Below are positions 13,328 to 22,182 of a stretch of DNA of 31,371 bases, one piece after another. Numbering within the stretch: the stretch's first letter is position 1; each line of letters begins with the position of its first letter. This DNA is from a virus: positions 1-31,371 of the IMG/VR virus record IMGVR_UViG_3300027963_003689; one strand, given 5' to 3'. Below the pieces are notes generated by a model. The model saw only the letters and a list, made by a program, of their open reading frames with translations. It did no database searches and was not told the origin of the DNA. The position numbers and the translations under genes are program-made.

Positions 13328-14138
13328 CACCAATTCTTGTCCATTCATTGGGAATTAAATCTTTAGTATCGTGATTTTTAGTATAACCAATATTGCCAAA
13401 CCATTGATTTGGTGATATTACTTTTTTATTTTGATTTGAAGATAACCATGCTCCCCACCAAGAAAATGTAGAGTTTGCAATAATAAAATCATTGCAAAGA
13501 GACATTAAGCAAAGATCAACTCTATTATCAATATTTTCTGAAATCATAAAGCGATCATCGGAAAATAATGTTTGATCATTACACCATTTGGGATCGTCTG
13601 AAAAAACAATCACATTACGATCATCATCAAAATATTTTAGAGCATCCTCATAATATTTAAGAGATAAGTTAAAATGATTTTCACTATTGGTAAGATAATC
13701 TGTGCGGCGAATATGAAGTGCAATTGGATTTTCAACTGAAGAAATCATCTCCTTACATGGATTTAAAATTTCATCTTTGAAGATAAAATCTTCACGAATC
13801 TCTGTCTCAATATGTTTGAAGTATTTTTCAGATTGAAAAAATCCATGAAGAGATACGTGATCTGGACAGAGTTTGAAAAGTTCTTCATCAAAATGAAAAA
13901 ATCTTTCTTGAACTACTGGTGCATTTCCATTGTTGAGTAATCCAATATTTGCCCTAAGATTAAAACTGTCAAATAGTTCTGAACGAAGTTTATTGCCAAT
14001 TCCATCATCTACTGCATCCTTATAATAAGGAACAATAATATCTGCTCCTACATTTCTAGCAATACCTTTGAGAGATGCATACTGAAACATCTGATTTGCC
14101 AGACGACCCATCCTACCAAGAGCATTAAATCCTATCAT
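13314..14138 (-). CDS. GT11-like fucosyltransferase (copy A)
   Basis: GT11 alpha-1,2-fucosyltransferases use GDP-L-fucose or related sugars. The start MIGFNALGRMGRLANQMFQY carries the family's GRLxNQMFQY motif, the donor-binding HIRRTDY appears at about residue 143, and the C-terminal ANSTFSWWGAWLS is characteristic. Length (274 aa) is normal. A second GT11 lies one gene upstream (14938-15792) and shares the same motifs. The two probably arose by duplication or are distinct linkage-forming enzymes. With GT10 and a GDP-mannose 3,5-epimerase in the cassette, the donor could be GDP-L-galactose or GDP-L-fucose. Confidence 0.88.
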   Translation of the reverse strand: MIGFNALGRMGRLANQMFQYASLKGIARNVGADIIVPYYKDAVDDGIGNKLRSELFDSFNLRANIGLLNNGNAPVVQERFFHFDEELFKLCPDHVSLHGFFQSEKYFKHIETEIREDFIFKDEILNPCKEMISSVENPIALHIRRTDYLTNSENHFNLSLKYYEDALKYFDDDRNVIVFSDDPKWCNDQTLFSDDRFMISENIDNRVDLCLMSLCNDFIIANSTFSWWGAWLSSNQNKKVISPNQWFGNIGYTKNHDTKDLIPNEWTRIGDGQE

Positions 14139-14941
14139 ACCAATTCTTGTCTGCGTTTTTTTAGATAGTCCAGATTCTCATAATACTGTATCAATTGATT
14201 TTTGTCAAATGTCTTGATTTGATTCCACAACTGATAATTATTATTAAAATTTGGATTATTAAACCAAGAGTTTGGGGTTCTTGAATGCTCTAAATGATAT
14301 GCATAATTATCAATTCTTGCAATACGATTACCAAGGACACTCATACGATAATAAAATTCATCATCCTCACATCCCCATGAAATAAAGTTTTCATTCATCA
14401 TAAAGGAGTCAATATAAACTTGACGGTTTATAAATTGACTCCATCCAATTGTGGAATTATAAAGTGTTTTATTTTTATCTAATATTCTTGTATCCAGATT
14501 TAAAATAAATTCATCATAGATGTCAAAATTATATTCTGCTTTCCATTGATAAACACCACACTGATATGGATAAACCACATCTGCATGATTTTCATTAATC
14601 AATTGATAAGCATCAAAATATGATTGAACGGGTAAAATTGCATCAGCATCATAATTTGCTACGACTTTTGTGTTTGATGCAACAATTAGATCATTCAATA
14701 CTTTACTTTTACAGAACCAAGGTTCAAAACTTTCTTCATAAAAATAAGTCAGATTAGATGTATCAACATACTTTCTAATTTCTGGAATTGCTCTAAATTG
14801 AAAAGTAGGATGATTTGATACTTCCTTTACAATTACCTTTGCAGGAATATGTTTAAGAAGATAAGAAACGGAAGAAATAATATTCCTTAAACGATCTTCG
14901 GTTTCAATTTTAGTGGGAATTAAAAAAGTTAAATCCATCAT
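14135..14941 (-). CDS. GT2/GT7-like GT-A glycosyltransferase
   Basis: The N-terminus LTFLIPTKIETEDRLRNI is GT2-like. A DxD-type motif YDADAILP lies near residue 100, and the acceptor-side segment SWGCEDDEFYYRM resembles the GT7/galactosyltransferase C-terminal motif (GWGxEDDxxxxR). The 268-residue protein has no TM segment and is likely cytoplasmic or membrane-peripheral. Start and stop overlap the two GT11 genes by four bases each, so the three are translationally linked and likely act on one glycan. Sugar specificity is unknown. Confidence 0.8.
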   Translation of the reverse strand: MMDLTFLIPTKIETEDRLRNIISSVSYLLKHIPAKVIVKEVSNHPTFQFRAIPEIRKYVDTSNLTYFYEESFEPWFCKSKVLNDLIVASNTKVVANYDADAILPVQSYFDAYQLINENHADVVYPYQCGVYQWKAEYNFDIYDEFILNLDTRILDKNKTLYNSTIGWSQFINRQVYIDSFMMNENFISWGCEDDEFYYRMSVLGNRIARIDNYAYHLEHSRTPNSWFNNPNFNNNYQLWNQIKTFDKNQLIQYYENLDYLKKRRQELV

Positions 14942-15792
14942 ACCTCAACAATTTTTCTTTCAATTTCTGTAAAATAATTTGGATGCATATCACTGGTATC
15001 CAAATGTAAAAGTGCCTTTCCAAACCATGGAGTAGGTACATAAACTTTTTTATTTTTATTAGAACTCAACCAAGCAATCCACCAAGAAAATGTGCTATTT
15101 GAAATAATAAAATCAGAACACAAAGATGATACACACATATCAAAATATCCTTTACGAATATTTTCTGGCGTTTCTTCTACAAAAATAAAATTAGTACCAT
15201 TAAATATTTCCTTACACCATGAAATATCATCAGACGTAATTAGATATTGTCTATCTTTTCCCAAAAGATTAATGCATTCATAATAATAAGATTCTGTACA
15301 GGGAGCATGATAATTTTGAAACTTTATAAAATCACCACGTCTTGCATTAATACAAACAGCATCTTGTATATTATTTTTACTATGAAACTTTTGAGATTCT
15401 TCTAATATATTAGACTTAAATGTAAAATCAGATCTAATTTCTTCTTCAACATTTTGATAATACTTATGACTTTCAAAGTGGCCATGAAGAGTTACATTAT
15501 CAGGACATTCATCAAATAGTTCTTGACAAAAATGATGCTGCTCTAATTCAACAATATCACCCTCAACTTCACCGAATCTATTGCCCAGATGAGTCATTTC
15601 AAAGCAATGTTGAAGTTGATGATATACAGTAACAATCCCATCACCCTGAGGACGATCAAACCAAGTTGCTTGAGAATGATCTGGAATACAGAAATCAAAT
15701 CCTCTATTTTTTGCTATACCGACTAAAGCAGAATATTGGAACATTTGATTTCCAAGTCTGCCATTAGCTCCCAAAGAATTCATACCAATCAT
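14938..15792 (-). CDS. GT11-like fucosyltransferase (copy B)
   Basis: As in copy A, the N-terminus has GANGRLGNQMFQY and the C-terminus SNSTFSWWIAWLS. The donor-binding motif is altered: INARRGDF in place of the usual H-x-RRGD/T-D-Y, so the His is missing. That could alter donor preference or activity. Length is 284 residues. It starts three bases after the cupin stop and overlaps the GT2 gene as ATGA. The pair A and B may form two different alpha-linkages. Confidence 0.87.
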   Translation of the reverse strand: MIGMNSLGANGRLGNQMFQYSALVGIAKNRGFDFCIPDHSQATWFDRPQGDGIVTVYHQLQHCFEMTHLGNRFGEVEGDIVELEQHHFCQELFDECPDNVTLHGHFESHKYYQNVEEEIRSDFTFKSNILEESQKFHSKNNIQDAVCINARRGDFIKFQNYHAPCTESYYYECINLLGKDRQYLITSDDISWCKEIFNGTNFIFVEETPENIRKGYFDMCVSSLCSDFIISNSTFSWWIAWLSSNKNKKVYVPTPWFGKALLHLDTSDMHPNYFTEIERKIVEV

Positions 15793-15795
15793 AAA

Positions 15796-16152
15796 TTAGT
15801 CTCCTTTTGAAAGTCTATAACTATCTTCATCAAAATGCTGTGTAGAAAATTCAAATAATTCTGTATCTTCTAAAGCAAACATCTGATGCCGAAGTCCTCT
15901 GTAAATATGAAATTTATCTCCCATATTCAATACGATTTCATCAGCATATGCCATCTCATCGCCATCAGAATATTTGAGAAGTATCTTCCCACTTTGAATG
16001 TAAAAAGTTTCATCTTTCAACTTATGGTAATGCCAAGAGCATTTCTTACCCTTTACAAAATAAAGAAGTTTGCCGCAGTATTCTTCTGTATTAACAATCC
16101 ACTTTTCAAATCCCCATCCTTTTGGAACAAAATTAATCTGCAAAGAATTCAT
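15796..16152 (-). CDS. Cupin-fold sugar-binding/isomerase-like protein
   Basis: A single cupin domain with WHYHKLKDETFYIQSG, giving the H-x-H...E metal ligands, and a second His in YRGLRHQMFA. The fold resembles the C-terminal domain of type II mannose-6-phosphate isomerase and small cupins seen in surface-glycan clusters. The start MNSLQINFVPKGWGFEKW (ATG 16152) overlaps the HAD gene by 20 bases. Exact reaction is not clear; epimerase, isomerase or sugar-binding regulation are all possible. Length is 118 residues. Confidence 0.75.
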   Translation of the reverse strand: MNSLQINFVPKGWGFEKWIVNTEEYCGKLLYFVKGKKCSWHYHKLKDETFYIQSGKILLKYSDGDEMAYADEIVLNMGDKFHIYRGLRHQMFALEDTELFEFSTQHFDEDSYRLSKGD

Positions 16153-16459
16153 CTGAATTAATCCCTTTGTCATCAATGTAAAAATTACCAGAAGGTTTTC
16201 CTAAAAATAATTCATGATATTTACATTCCCACAATCTCAATTGAAGTTCTGTAATGTCATAAAATCTTGATTTTGCCAGATCAGCATTATTATTGTACCG
16301 ACCCATTCCTCTGGCAGTTAGATATACAATGTAGTTTCCTTCATCATATAACTTATTTATTTTGTCTATTCTATCATAAATTGGAAGAGCACTTGAATAA
16401 TCACCATTAGTTACTGATGTACAAATAGTTCCGTCAATATCAACAACATATTTTTTCAT
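16133..16459 (-). CDS. HAD-type phosphatase-like protein, 108 aa
   Basis: The HAD motif I is YVVDIDGTIC and motif II is YLTARG. A Lys follows in LGKPSG, then YIDDKG as motif IV. This is a minimal C0-type HAD without a cap. In a heptose pathway it could serve as the missing GmhB-like bisphosphatase; small HAD proteins of this kind are common in capsule and LPS clusters. It lies between the cytidylyltransferase-like gene and the cupin, with four- and twenty-base overlaps. The function is inferred from context only. Confidence 0.75.
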   Translation of the reverse strand: MKKYVVDIDGTICTSVTNGDYSSALPIYDRIDKINKLYDEGNYIVYLTARGMGRYNNNADLAKSRFYDITELQLRLWECKYHELFLGKPSGNFYIDDKGINSDEFFAD

Positions 16460-16857
16460 GATTGATTTTGTAATTGCTCTAAAAACTTGGTAGTAGAATA
16501 TTCACCGTACCTATCAAAGAATCTTACCTCATGTGCAAATTTGCCTCCCACTATTTCACCATTTCTCCAGTCACCACCCTTGACCAAAATATCTGGCCTA
16601 TACAATTCTATCAAACGCTCAAGTTCAAGATTGGTATTAAAAGTCAAAACAGTATCAATATATTTGATTGATTCTAACATCAACTTTCTGTGAGATAATG
16701 TATTGATAGGCCTACAGTTTCCTTTATCAATTTTAATTTTTTCATCAGTATCTGTAGCAACAATCAAACGGTCACCAAGAGACTTTGCAATTTTAAACAA
16801 TTCAATATGTCCAGGATGAAGAATATCAAAACACCCATTCACAAAAATAGTTTTCAT
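16456..16857 (-). CDS. HldE C-domain-like nucleotidyltransferase
   Basis: The 133-residue protein begins FVNGCFDILHPGHIELF, the nucleotidyltransferase signature with HxGH, and has PDILVKGGDW and a C-terminal YSTTK motif. It matches the RfaE/HldE domain 2, which activates D-glycero-beta-D-manno-heptose-1-phosphate with ATP. Here it is free-standing rather than fused to the kinase. It is two genes away from the PfkB kinase, with the HldD-like epimerase between them. ADP-heptose or another NDP-sugar is the likely product. Confidence 0.85.
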   Translation of the reverse strand: MKTIFVNGCFDILHPGHIELFKIAKSLGDRLIVATDTDEKIKIDKGNCRPINTLSHRKLMLESIKYIDTVLTFNTNLELERLIELYRPDILVKGGDWRNGEIVGGKFAHEVRFFDRYGEYSTTKFLEQLQNQS

Positions 16858-17630
16858 GATAAAAATTCTTTTACAGTTTTAAACTCATAATCCAACCATT
16901 CAGATTTGGCACAAGTATAGTCCTGATACTTTCCTACCAAGTGCTGTGGGAATGGAACATAATTAATACTTCCATTATACTTGGAAGCAACGCATTCTGC
17001 AACATGCTGAAAACTTACAGGATTACCAGTGCCCAGATCATAAATTCCAGATGGTCTGTTATTATTAAGCACAATCTCAACCAAGTCACCAACCCAAATA
17101 AAATCTCTCAAAAACTTATCAGACCCTTCAAACAAATTTAACAATCCAGTTTCTTTGATTTGTTTGGCGAATTTACTTACAGGACTTGCCTGATCTCCTT
17201 TGTTTTGCTCACCATCTCCATAAACATTGAAATATCTAAATCCTTGAATATGAGAAAATTTATCAATATTATCAGTAACCCAATAATCTATTTGAAGTTT
17301 AGAAATTGCATAGTAATTCAGAGGATTAAAAATACCTTGCTGATTGCCATAAACAGAAGCTGATGATGCATACTTTACAGGTATGCCATACTTAATTGCA
17401 AATTCAAATAACAATAAGGTATAATCAACATTCCATTTATGAATTTTATTAACATCAGTTTCAATGGTAGATGAAATTGCTCCCTGATGAAGAATTAGAG
17501 AGACATCATCCCATTCTTTAAACTCTCTAAAAAACTGCCAACAATTATGTTGATCCAATTCAACAACATTATCTAATTTGGATTTAAAGTTTTTTCCAAT
17601 AAATCCACTGGCACCAGTAAGTATAATCAT
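16854..17630 (-). CDS. HldD-like NAD(P)-dependent sugar epimerase
   Basis: An extended short-chain dehydrogenase with the nucleotide motif TGASGFIG at the N-terminus, SSASVYG (catalytic Ser region), YYAISK (YxxxK) and a C-terminal substrate-binding part (FLRDFIWVGD). Similarity to HldD, ADP-glycero-manno-heptose 6-epimerase, is seen in the FEGSDKFLRDFIWVGD segment and in the neighbourhood. ATG 17630 overlaps the kinase stop as ATGA; the longer frame is rejected. At 258 residues it is shorter than E. coli HldD (310). Confidence 0.82.
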   Translation of the reverse strand: MIILTGASGFIGKNFKSKLDNVVELDQHNCWQFFREFKEWDDVSLILHQGAISSTIETDVNKIHKWNVDYTLLLFEFAIKYGIPVKYASSASVYGNQQGIFNPLNYYAISKLQIDYWVTDNIDKFSHIQGFRYFNVYGDGEQNKGDQASPVSKFAKQIKETGLLNLFEGSDKFLRDFIWVGDLVEIVLNNNRPSGIYDLGTGNPVSFQHVAECVASKYNGSINYVPFPQHLVGKYQDYTCAKSEWLDYEFKTVKEFLS

Positions 17631-18355
17631 ATTGTAGTCACTCCCCTTTGAGATACAACTTTTGAGGCACACTGATTTGCATACTTAATACTATCCCCAA
17701 CATCATCAGTCTCTAAAAATTTAACTACAAATGCAGATATGAAGGTATCTCCTGCACCAGATAAATCCCGTACTTCTACTTTCTTTGTTGGGTATCTTTT
17801 CCCCCGATACTCACAACCCAATCCTCCCATTGTATGAATAATTTTTTCCGATAACTCTTTAGTCAAAAACTGTTTTGAATTTTCATATTCAACATCATTA
17901 ATTTTAATGAATCTTGCTTTGCTCGCCCAATCACCAAGAATTTTTTTAGTATCAATAAAAACATTAGGATGATTTTCACAAATATAACTAATATCTTCTG
18001 AGGTTAAAAATCCTTTATTATAGTCAGATATTACAATAGCATCATAATCTAGATCTATTTTTTTAACATTTGTTCTTTTTATTTCTTGAGTGGTATCAAC
18101 TCTAAAAAACATATGATTAGTTTCTTGATGAACATATCTGGTTTTGGTTAGTTGATACCAATCCTTATTTGTATGAATATCAACCTTTCCATATATACTT
18201 TCAATATTTCTACGAACGTTTCCAGCCATTCCCGGATTTTCTCTTTGATCTATAATGTTTAATACTGGAACAGGTGCTTCTGGACATAATCTATTAGAAT
18301 TACAATATACAAAAATGTCTCTGCAACTTTCACCAATTACAAGAATTTTCTTCAT
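17627..18355 (-). CDS. PfkB-family sugar kinase, HldE N-domain-like
   Basis: The protein begins VIGESCRDIFVYCN and contains NPGMAGNV, a ribokinase-type substrate region, and ends with DLSGAGDTF, whose Asp is the catalytic base. The EAPVPVLN segment is typical of the RfaE/HldE kinase domain, which phosphorylates D-glycero-D-manno-heptose-7-phosphate. At 242 residues it is shorter than the usual kinase domain (about 310), so parts of the lid or middle are reduced. It is coupled to the HldD-like epimerase and to the GT9-like gene. Confidence 0.85.
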   Translation of the reverse strand: MKKILVIGESCRDIFVYCNSNRLCPEAPVPVLNIIDQRENPGMAGNVRRNIESIYGKVDIHTNKDWYQLTKTRYVHQETNHMFFRVDTTQEIKRTNVKKIDLDYDAIVISDYNKGFLTSEDISYICENHPNVFIDTKKILGDWASKARFIKINDVEYENSKQFLTKELSEKIIHTMGGLGCEYRGKRYPTKKVEVRDLSGAGDTFISAFVVKFLETDDVGDSIKYANQCASKVVSQRGVTTI

Positions 18356-19203
18356 GCATCACCAAGATAAGATTTGTAAAAATAAGCAATATCTTGTGGA
18401 GAGTGTGGATTAAAGTAGGAATACATAAATCCACAGTTTCCACTCAATAAATTAGAAGTGATATTTGCATCATGAGTTTTCACATACAATTTTTCTTTTG
18501 GAAGTCTTTTTGACGACAAGATAGAACAGAAAGAATCACATCCGGCATAATATTCACAGTGTGCGACAAGATCTACAACTAATTGAATATTTGGATTAAC
18601 CAAAAGATCATAGTTAGACAAAGGAATATTAATCTCATGATCAGAAATTACAATGACTTTCAAATTTGTTTTCTGAGATAATTCTTCAACAAAGTTCCAA
18701 TCTCTATCATCAATTTGACATATATCTTGCTTTGGTCTTGTAGAGGTTGGATAATGAAATAATATGTAATTTTTGTGTGGAGGAAGTTTTGCGTACTTCA
18801 AAAAAGTGGACTCATAAAAAAGTTGCTCTTTAGGTAATCCTCTTTTTACTCCATCACAAACTTCAGCAAAAGTTCCTGCAACATCGATTGCTTGAACTTC
18901 ATCTGAATTTAATCCAAATAGAGATAATCCGATTTGAAAACTTCTAGCAAAGTCAGGTCTGAAATGCCAAAAAGGAACAGCAATAGGATGAAGTTGATGC
19001 ATTGCATTTTTTCCAATTTCATCATCAATAAAATATTGATTTTTTAAATTTGGATATCCTGGATTGTTTTCCATCAAAGGAGCAAGAACTTTTCCAAATC
19101 TACATGCCCAATAGATTTCTGCTATACTCTCTCGCTCCTCTTCAACCAAAAGGGAATCTAGACACAGCATGTCCCCAATTCCCACAGAAAGATACGTCTT
19201 CAT
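18352..19203 (-). CDS. GT9/heptosyltransferase-like protein
   Basis: The N-terminus MKTYLSVGIGDMLCLDSL has the GD-x-L pattern of the GT9 fold, and the C-terminal half includes YILFHYPTSTRPK, a VIVISDHE strand, then LVAHCEYYAGCDSFCSIL, which resembles the GT9 segment before the DSG-x-x-H donor site. Specificity is not certain. GT9 enzymes transfer heptose to LPS, which fits the adjoining heptose-type genes. Length is 283 residues. Overlaps with both neighbours show that it is co-translated. Confidence 0.65.
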   Translation of the reverse strand: MKTYLSVGIGDMLCLDSLLVEEERESIAEIYWACRFGKVLAPLMENNPGYPNLKNQYFIDDEIGKNAMHQLHPIAVPFWHFRPDFARSFQIGLSLFGLNSDEVQAIDVAGTFAEVCDGVKRGLPKEQLFYESTFLKYAKLPPHKNYILFHYPTSTRPKQDICQIDDRDWNFVEELSQKTNLKVIVISDHEINIPLSNYDLLVNPNIQLVVDLVAHCEYYAGCDSFCSILSSKRLPKEKLYVKTHDANITSNLLSGNCGFMYSYFNPHSPQDIAYFYKSYLGDA

Positions 19204-20405
19204 CAGAAAAACTTTTTATGCTCAACAACCATTACTGGCCTATCACTCTTTTGTGCATATCGATATGCTGCAAGAACTTCATCTGGACTTTGAGGATCTA
19301 ACACAGGGAAATCTACCATTTCGCGGAATAGATTAGTGAAATCTTGTTCGTGTGTTGGACCAGAGTAGAAGAGAGTGCTATCGTCAACAACTGTTTTGAG
19401 AATAACAGGGCACTTAAATTCACCATGAGAAATTCTTTCAATTTTATCTACATGATTACCAATTGCATCAGCAGCAACAAGCATAAAATCATGCCTCTCA
19501 AAATACACTACAGGTCTGAATCCCTCAAAAGACATACCAATTGCGAGACCAACCATAAGATTTTCTGCGACTGGAGTTTCAATCTTTTGATCAAGACTTA
19601 CATTTTTGAGGGTTTCCATTGCATCACCGGGAACAATACTATACCCAATAAAAATATTCCCATCGTCTCCCATTTCAGTCATTGCTAGAGTCACAGACTC
19701 TTTGAATGAAAGATCAGTTTTTTGAATATCAAAATTTACAGGACGTTCCTCAAGACGCGGGAAATATTCTTCATCTGTTTTCATTACAGATTTCATAACA
19801 CTCAAAGGAGCAAAGTTTCCTGTGCGAATGTGTGGTCTACTTTTATTATAGTGATACCTAAGAACGCAAGGGGGCCATTGAATATCATCATCTTTCCCCC
19901 ACCGCGACTTCTTGGATGCATTAACTGCCATTCCATCATCTTCGATAACAAAAGTTACTGGGAGATCCCAACCATCTACATAACGAACTGCTTCAGCAAA
20001 ATGTCCTGTATCCTCAATTCCATCCCCAATAAAGCACCAAACTCTTTGATTTGATTTTTTTCTTTTCAGAGCGTATCCAATTCCAACGGCAATGCCAGGG
20101 GTTCCGCCAATGATAGCAGAAACATAAAAGTTTCGTTTACGGTCAAACATAAACATGCTTCTACCTTTGCGAATTTTATCCTCTACCTCCTCGGGTGGAA
20201 TTCCGTGAAGAAGTGCATGATAGGAATTTCTATGAGTGGAAAGAACATAATCTCCCTCATTAATATTTGCAAAAATGTCAATTAATTGTTGTTCATTTCC
20301 ACCACACAGATGAACGGTAAATGGCAGATATCCAGCATCATGAACTTCTGCGATGTGATCAGAAAACTCAATTAGTTTTTCTGGTGTCCAATCAGTTCCT
20401 CGCAT
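19203..20405 (-). CDS. Compact TPP-dependent E1-like fusion enzyme
   Basis: One 400-residue chain joins the two TPP-binding modules of 2-oxo-acid dehydrogenase E1. The first part has GGTPGIAVGIGYAL and the TPP motif GDGIEDTGHFAEAV with EDDGMAVN, where the usual NN is DD. The second has ETPVAENLMVGLAIGMS with the catalytic Glu, then FEGFRPVVYFERHDF. It stops after VMVVEHKKFF, without the transketolase C-terminal domain, and no E2 or E3 gene is nearby. An unusual decarboxylase or acyloin-forming enzyme is possible, maybe making a branched or acylated sugar. It has an AGGAG ribosome site. Confidence 0.78.
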   Translation of the reverse strand: MRGTDWTPEKLIEFSDHIAEVHDAGYLPFTVHLCGGNEQQLIDIFANINEGDYVLSTHRNSYHALLHGIPPEEVEDKIRKGRSMFMFDRKRNFYVSAIIGGTPGIAVGIGYALKRKKSNQRVWCFIGDGIEDTGHFAEAVRYVDGWDLPVTFVIEDDGMAVNASKKSRWGKDDDIQWPPCVLRYHYNKSRPHIRTGNFAPLSVMKSVMKTDEEYFPRLEERPVNFDIQKTDLSFKESVTLAMTEMGDDGNIFIGYSIVPGDAMETLKNVSLDQKIETPVAENLMVGLAIGMSFEGFRPVVYFERHDFMLVAADAIGNHVDKIERISHGEFKCPVILKTVVDDSTLFYSGPTHEQDFTNLFREMVDFPVLDPQSPDEVLAAYRYAQKSDRPVMVVEHKKFF

Positions 20406-20410
20406 GTTTT

Positions 20411-21421
20411 TTATTCTCCTATTTTAATCATAATTCTACCAGCATTTCCAGTTTTTAGCAAGTCAAATGCTTCGTTAATTTGGTCTAATGTAAATGTATG
20501 TGTTATTAGTTTACTTACATCCAATAGTCCTTCCTTATGTAGTCTAATATACCGAGGGATGTCTTCCTGAGGATTTGTTCTACCACCTTGAGTTGCTTTA
20601 ATACTTTGTCCTATTCCATTAAAAAGATTGACGGCATTCATTACTTCAAGAAACTTTCCTGGAGCAGGTTGTCCTACAAGAATCATTCTACCAGTATTTG
20701 ATAGAATAGAAATACCTTGACTAATAACTTCTGGAATTCCCGTAGTATCAATTACAATATCCACCTTTCCTTCAATTTGATCGATAGAAGTATAGAACTT
20801 ACTTGCACCAATATCAAGACACATCTGTTCTTTACTGATATTATTATCCACTGCAATAATAGGGCAAGCACTCTTCATTGCTGCTGCCTGAATCAAATTC
20901 AGACCAACACCACCAGTTCCAATAACTGCAACACTCTCACCAAATTTCAAATCAACTTCATTATCAATAATTCCCATAGCAGTCGTAAGAGCACAACCAA
21001 GAATGGCACAAAGTTCGGGGGGAGTATCTTGTGGAACTGATGTCAATCTATTTTCAGAAACAATAGAGTATTCATTGAGAGTAGTGACCTTACCACTGCT
21101 CATAGATTTTCCATCAAGAACATAACTTGGGAATGGTGCCTCAATGCCAGTTCCAGGACGCCAGTGCATTACAACCTTATCACCCACTTTAACAGTTGTT
21201 ACACCGTCTCCGACTGCCTCAACAACTCCACAACCTTCATGTCCCATCAAATGTGGAAGGAACTTAGCATTTCCTTTATGCCCCCTAATCTCATGAAGTT
21301 GGGCACCACATAGTCCACTTACAAGAACTTTAACAAGAACTTGACCAACTTTGAGTTCGGTCAATTCAACATCCTTTACTGCAAGAGGTGCATCAATTTT
21401 TACCAATACTGCTGCTTTCAT
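20411..21421 (-). CDS. Zn-type medium-chain alcohol/sugar dehydrogenase
   Basis: An MDR enzyme with catalytic zinc ligands in SGLCGAQLHE and LMGHEGCGVVEAVGDG, and the Rossmann motif AVIGTGGVGLNLIQ near residue 166. The four-Cys structural zinc lobe is replaced by a segment VVMHWRPGTGIEAPFPSYV without Cys. Length is 336 residues. It lies just before the E1-like gene with a five-base gap, so it may supply or consume a carbonyl compound for that enzyme. Substrate is unknown; a sugar alcohol is plausible. Confidence 0.85.
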   Translation of the reverse strand: MKAAVLVKIDAPLAVKDVELTELKVGQVLVKVLVSGLCGAQLHEIRGHKGNAKFLPHLMGHEGCGVVEAVGDGVTTVKVGDKVVMHWRPGTGIEAPFPSYVLDGKSMSSGKVTTLNEYSIVSENRLTSVPQDTPPELCAILGCALTTAMGIIDNEVDLKFGESVAVIGTGGVGLNLIQAAAMKSACPIIAVDNNISKEQMCLDIGASKFYTSIDQIEGKVDIVIDTTGIPEVISQGISILSNTGRMILVGQPAPGKFLEVMNAVNLFNGIGQSIKATQGGRTNPQEDIPRYIRLHKEGLLDVSKLITHTFTLDQINEAFDLLKTGNAGRIMIKIGE

Positions 21422-21426
21422 AATCT

Positions 21427-22182
21427 TTAATTAATATACTTCCATTTTTTACTACAATGGTCTTTCATATAAGAAAAATCATTTGCTCTATTTTGTGGTG
21501 TTGGTTTTGCGTAAATGTAAACATTTTCCAAATTAAGTTTTTCTAAAATGTAGTATACAGATGTTTCTACGGTGTGAATTTCTTTGGCGTTTTCAAATAC
21601 TTTAATCCAATCAAATAAATTTACATCATCATAAAATTCCATGTAAATATTTTGATAATCATTACTTGGAATTAAATCATCTCTGGTTCCATAATTAGGA
21701 TATGTTCCAGAATTTTTATTAATAAGATTATATGGTTTTGTTATATCCAAACCAATTCTTTGAATTAAATTATTTTCTCTTTCTTCATTTCGGTTGAAAT
21801 TCAAATAATTTTTCCAATCTAAGTAATCAACATTGCAAAAATCGTACTTCATGTGTCCATGTGCTAAGTTGTTATTATGACACTTACATACTTTTTGAAC
21901 ATAGTCAGATGTTTGGAGTGGGACAAACAAATATTCATCAGTCTGCACCATGTATAAACTGTCTGAATTATAAATTTCTTTATAAGGAAATTCTTGATTT
22001 TCATCAACAAACTCAACACCATCTGCAATCATATAATTTTTCAAATAAGAATATGTTGAAGTGACTGGCCAGATAACTTTTTTATATTCGGTTTCTGTTC
22101 TGACAGATTGTGCTATTTTTTGGCAGAAAAATATATCTCCAATTCCTGCAGGTTGTTTAATTATACAAACTTTATGATTCAT
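21427..22182 (-). CDS. Putative GT9-fold glycosyltransferase, 251 aa
   Basis: The start VCIIKQPAGIGDIFFCQKIAQ has the GD-x-x pattern seen in GT9 heptosyltransferases, and WIKVFENAKEIHTVETSVYYILEKL is a plausible donor-site region. The middle of the protein is Asn/Tyr-rich and shows no further motif. I judge it a diverged glycosyltransferase rather than a known family member. It overlaps the FkbM gene by 11 bases at its start and ends five bases before the dehydrogenase. Confidence 0.5.
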   Translation of the reverse strand: MNHKVCIIKQPAGIGDIFFCQKIAQSVRTETEYKKVIWPVTSTYSYLKNYMIADGVEFVDENQEFPYKEIYNSDSLYMVQTDEYLFVPLQTSDYVQKVCKCHNNNLAHGHMKYDFCNVDYLDWKNYLNFNRNEERENNLIQRIGLDITKPYNLINKNSGTYPNYGTRDDLIPSNDYQNIYMEFYDDVNLFDWIKVFENAKEIHTVETSVYYILEKLNLENVYIYAKPTPQNRANDFSYMKDHCSKKWKYIN

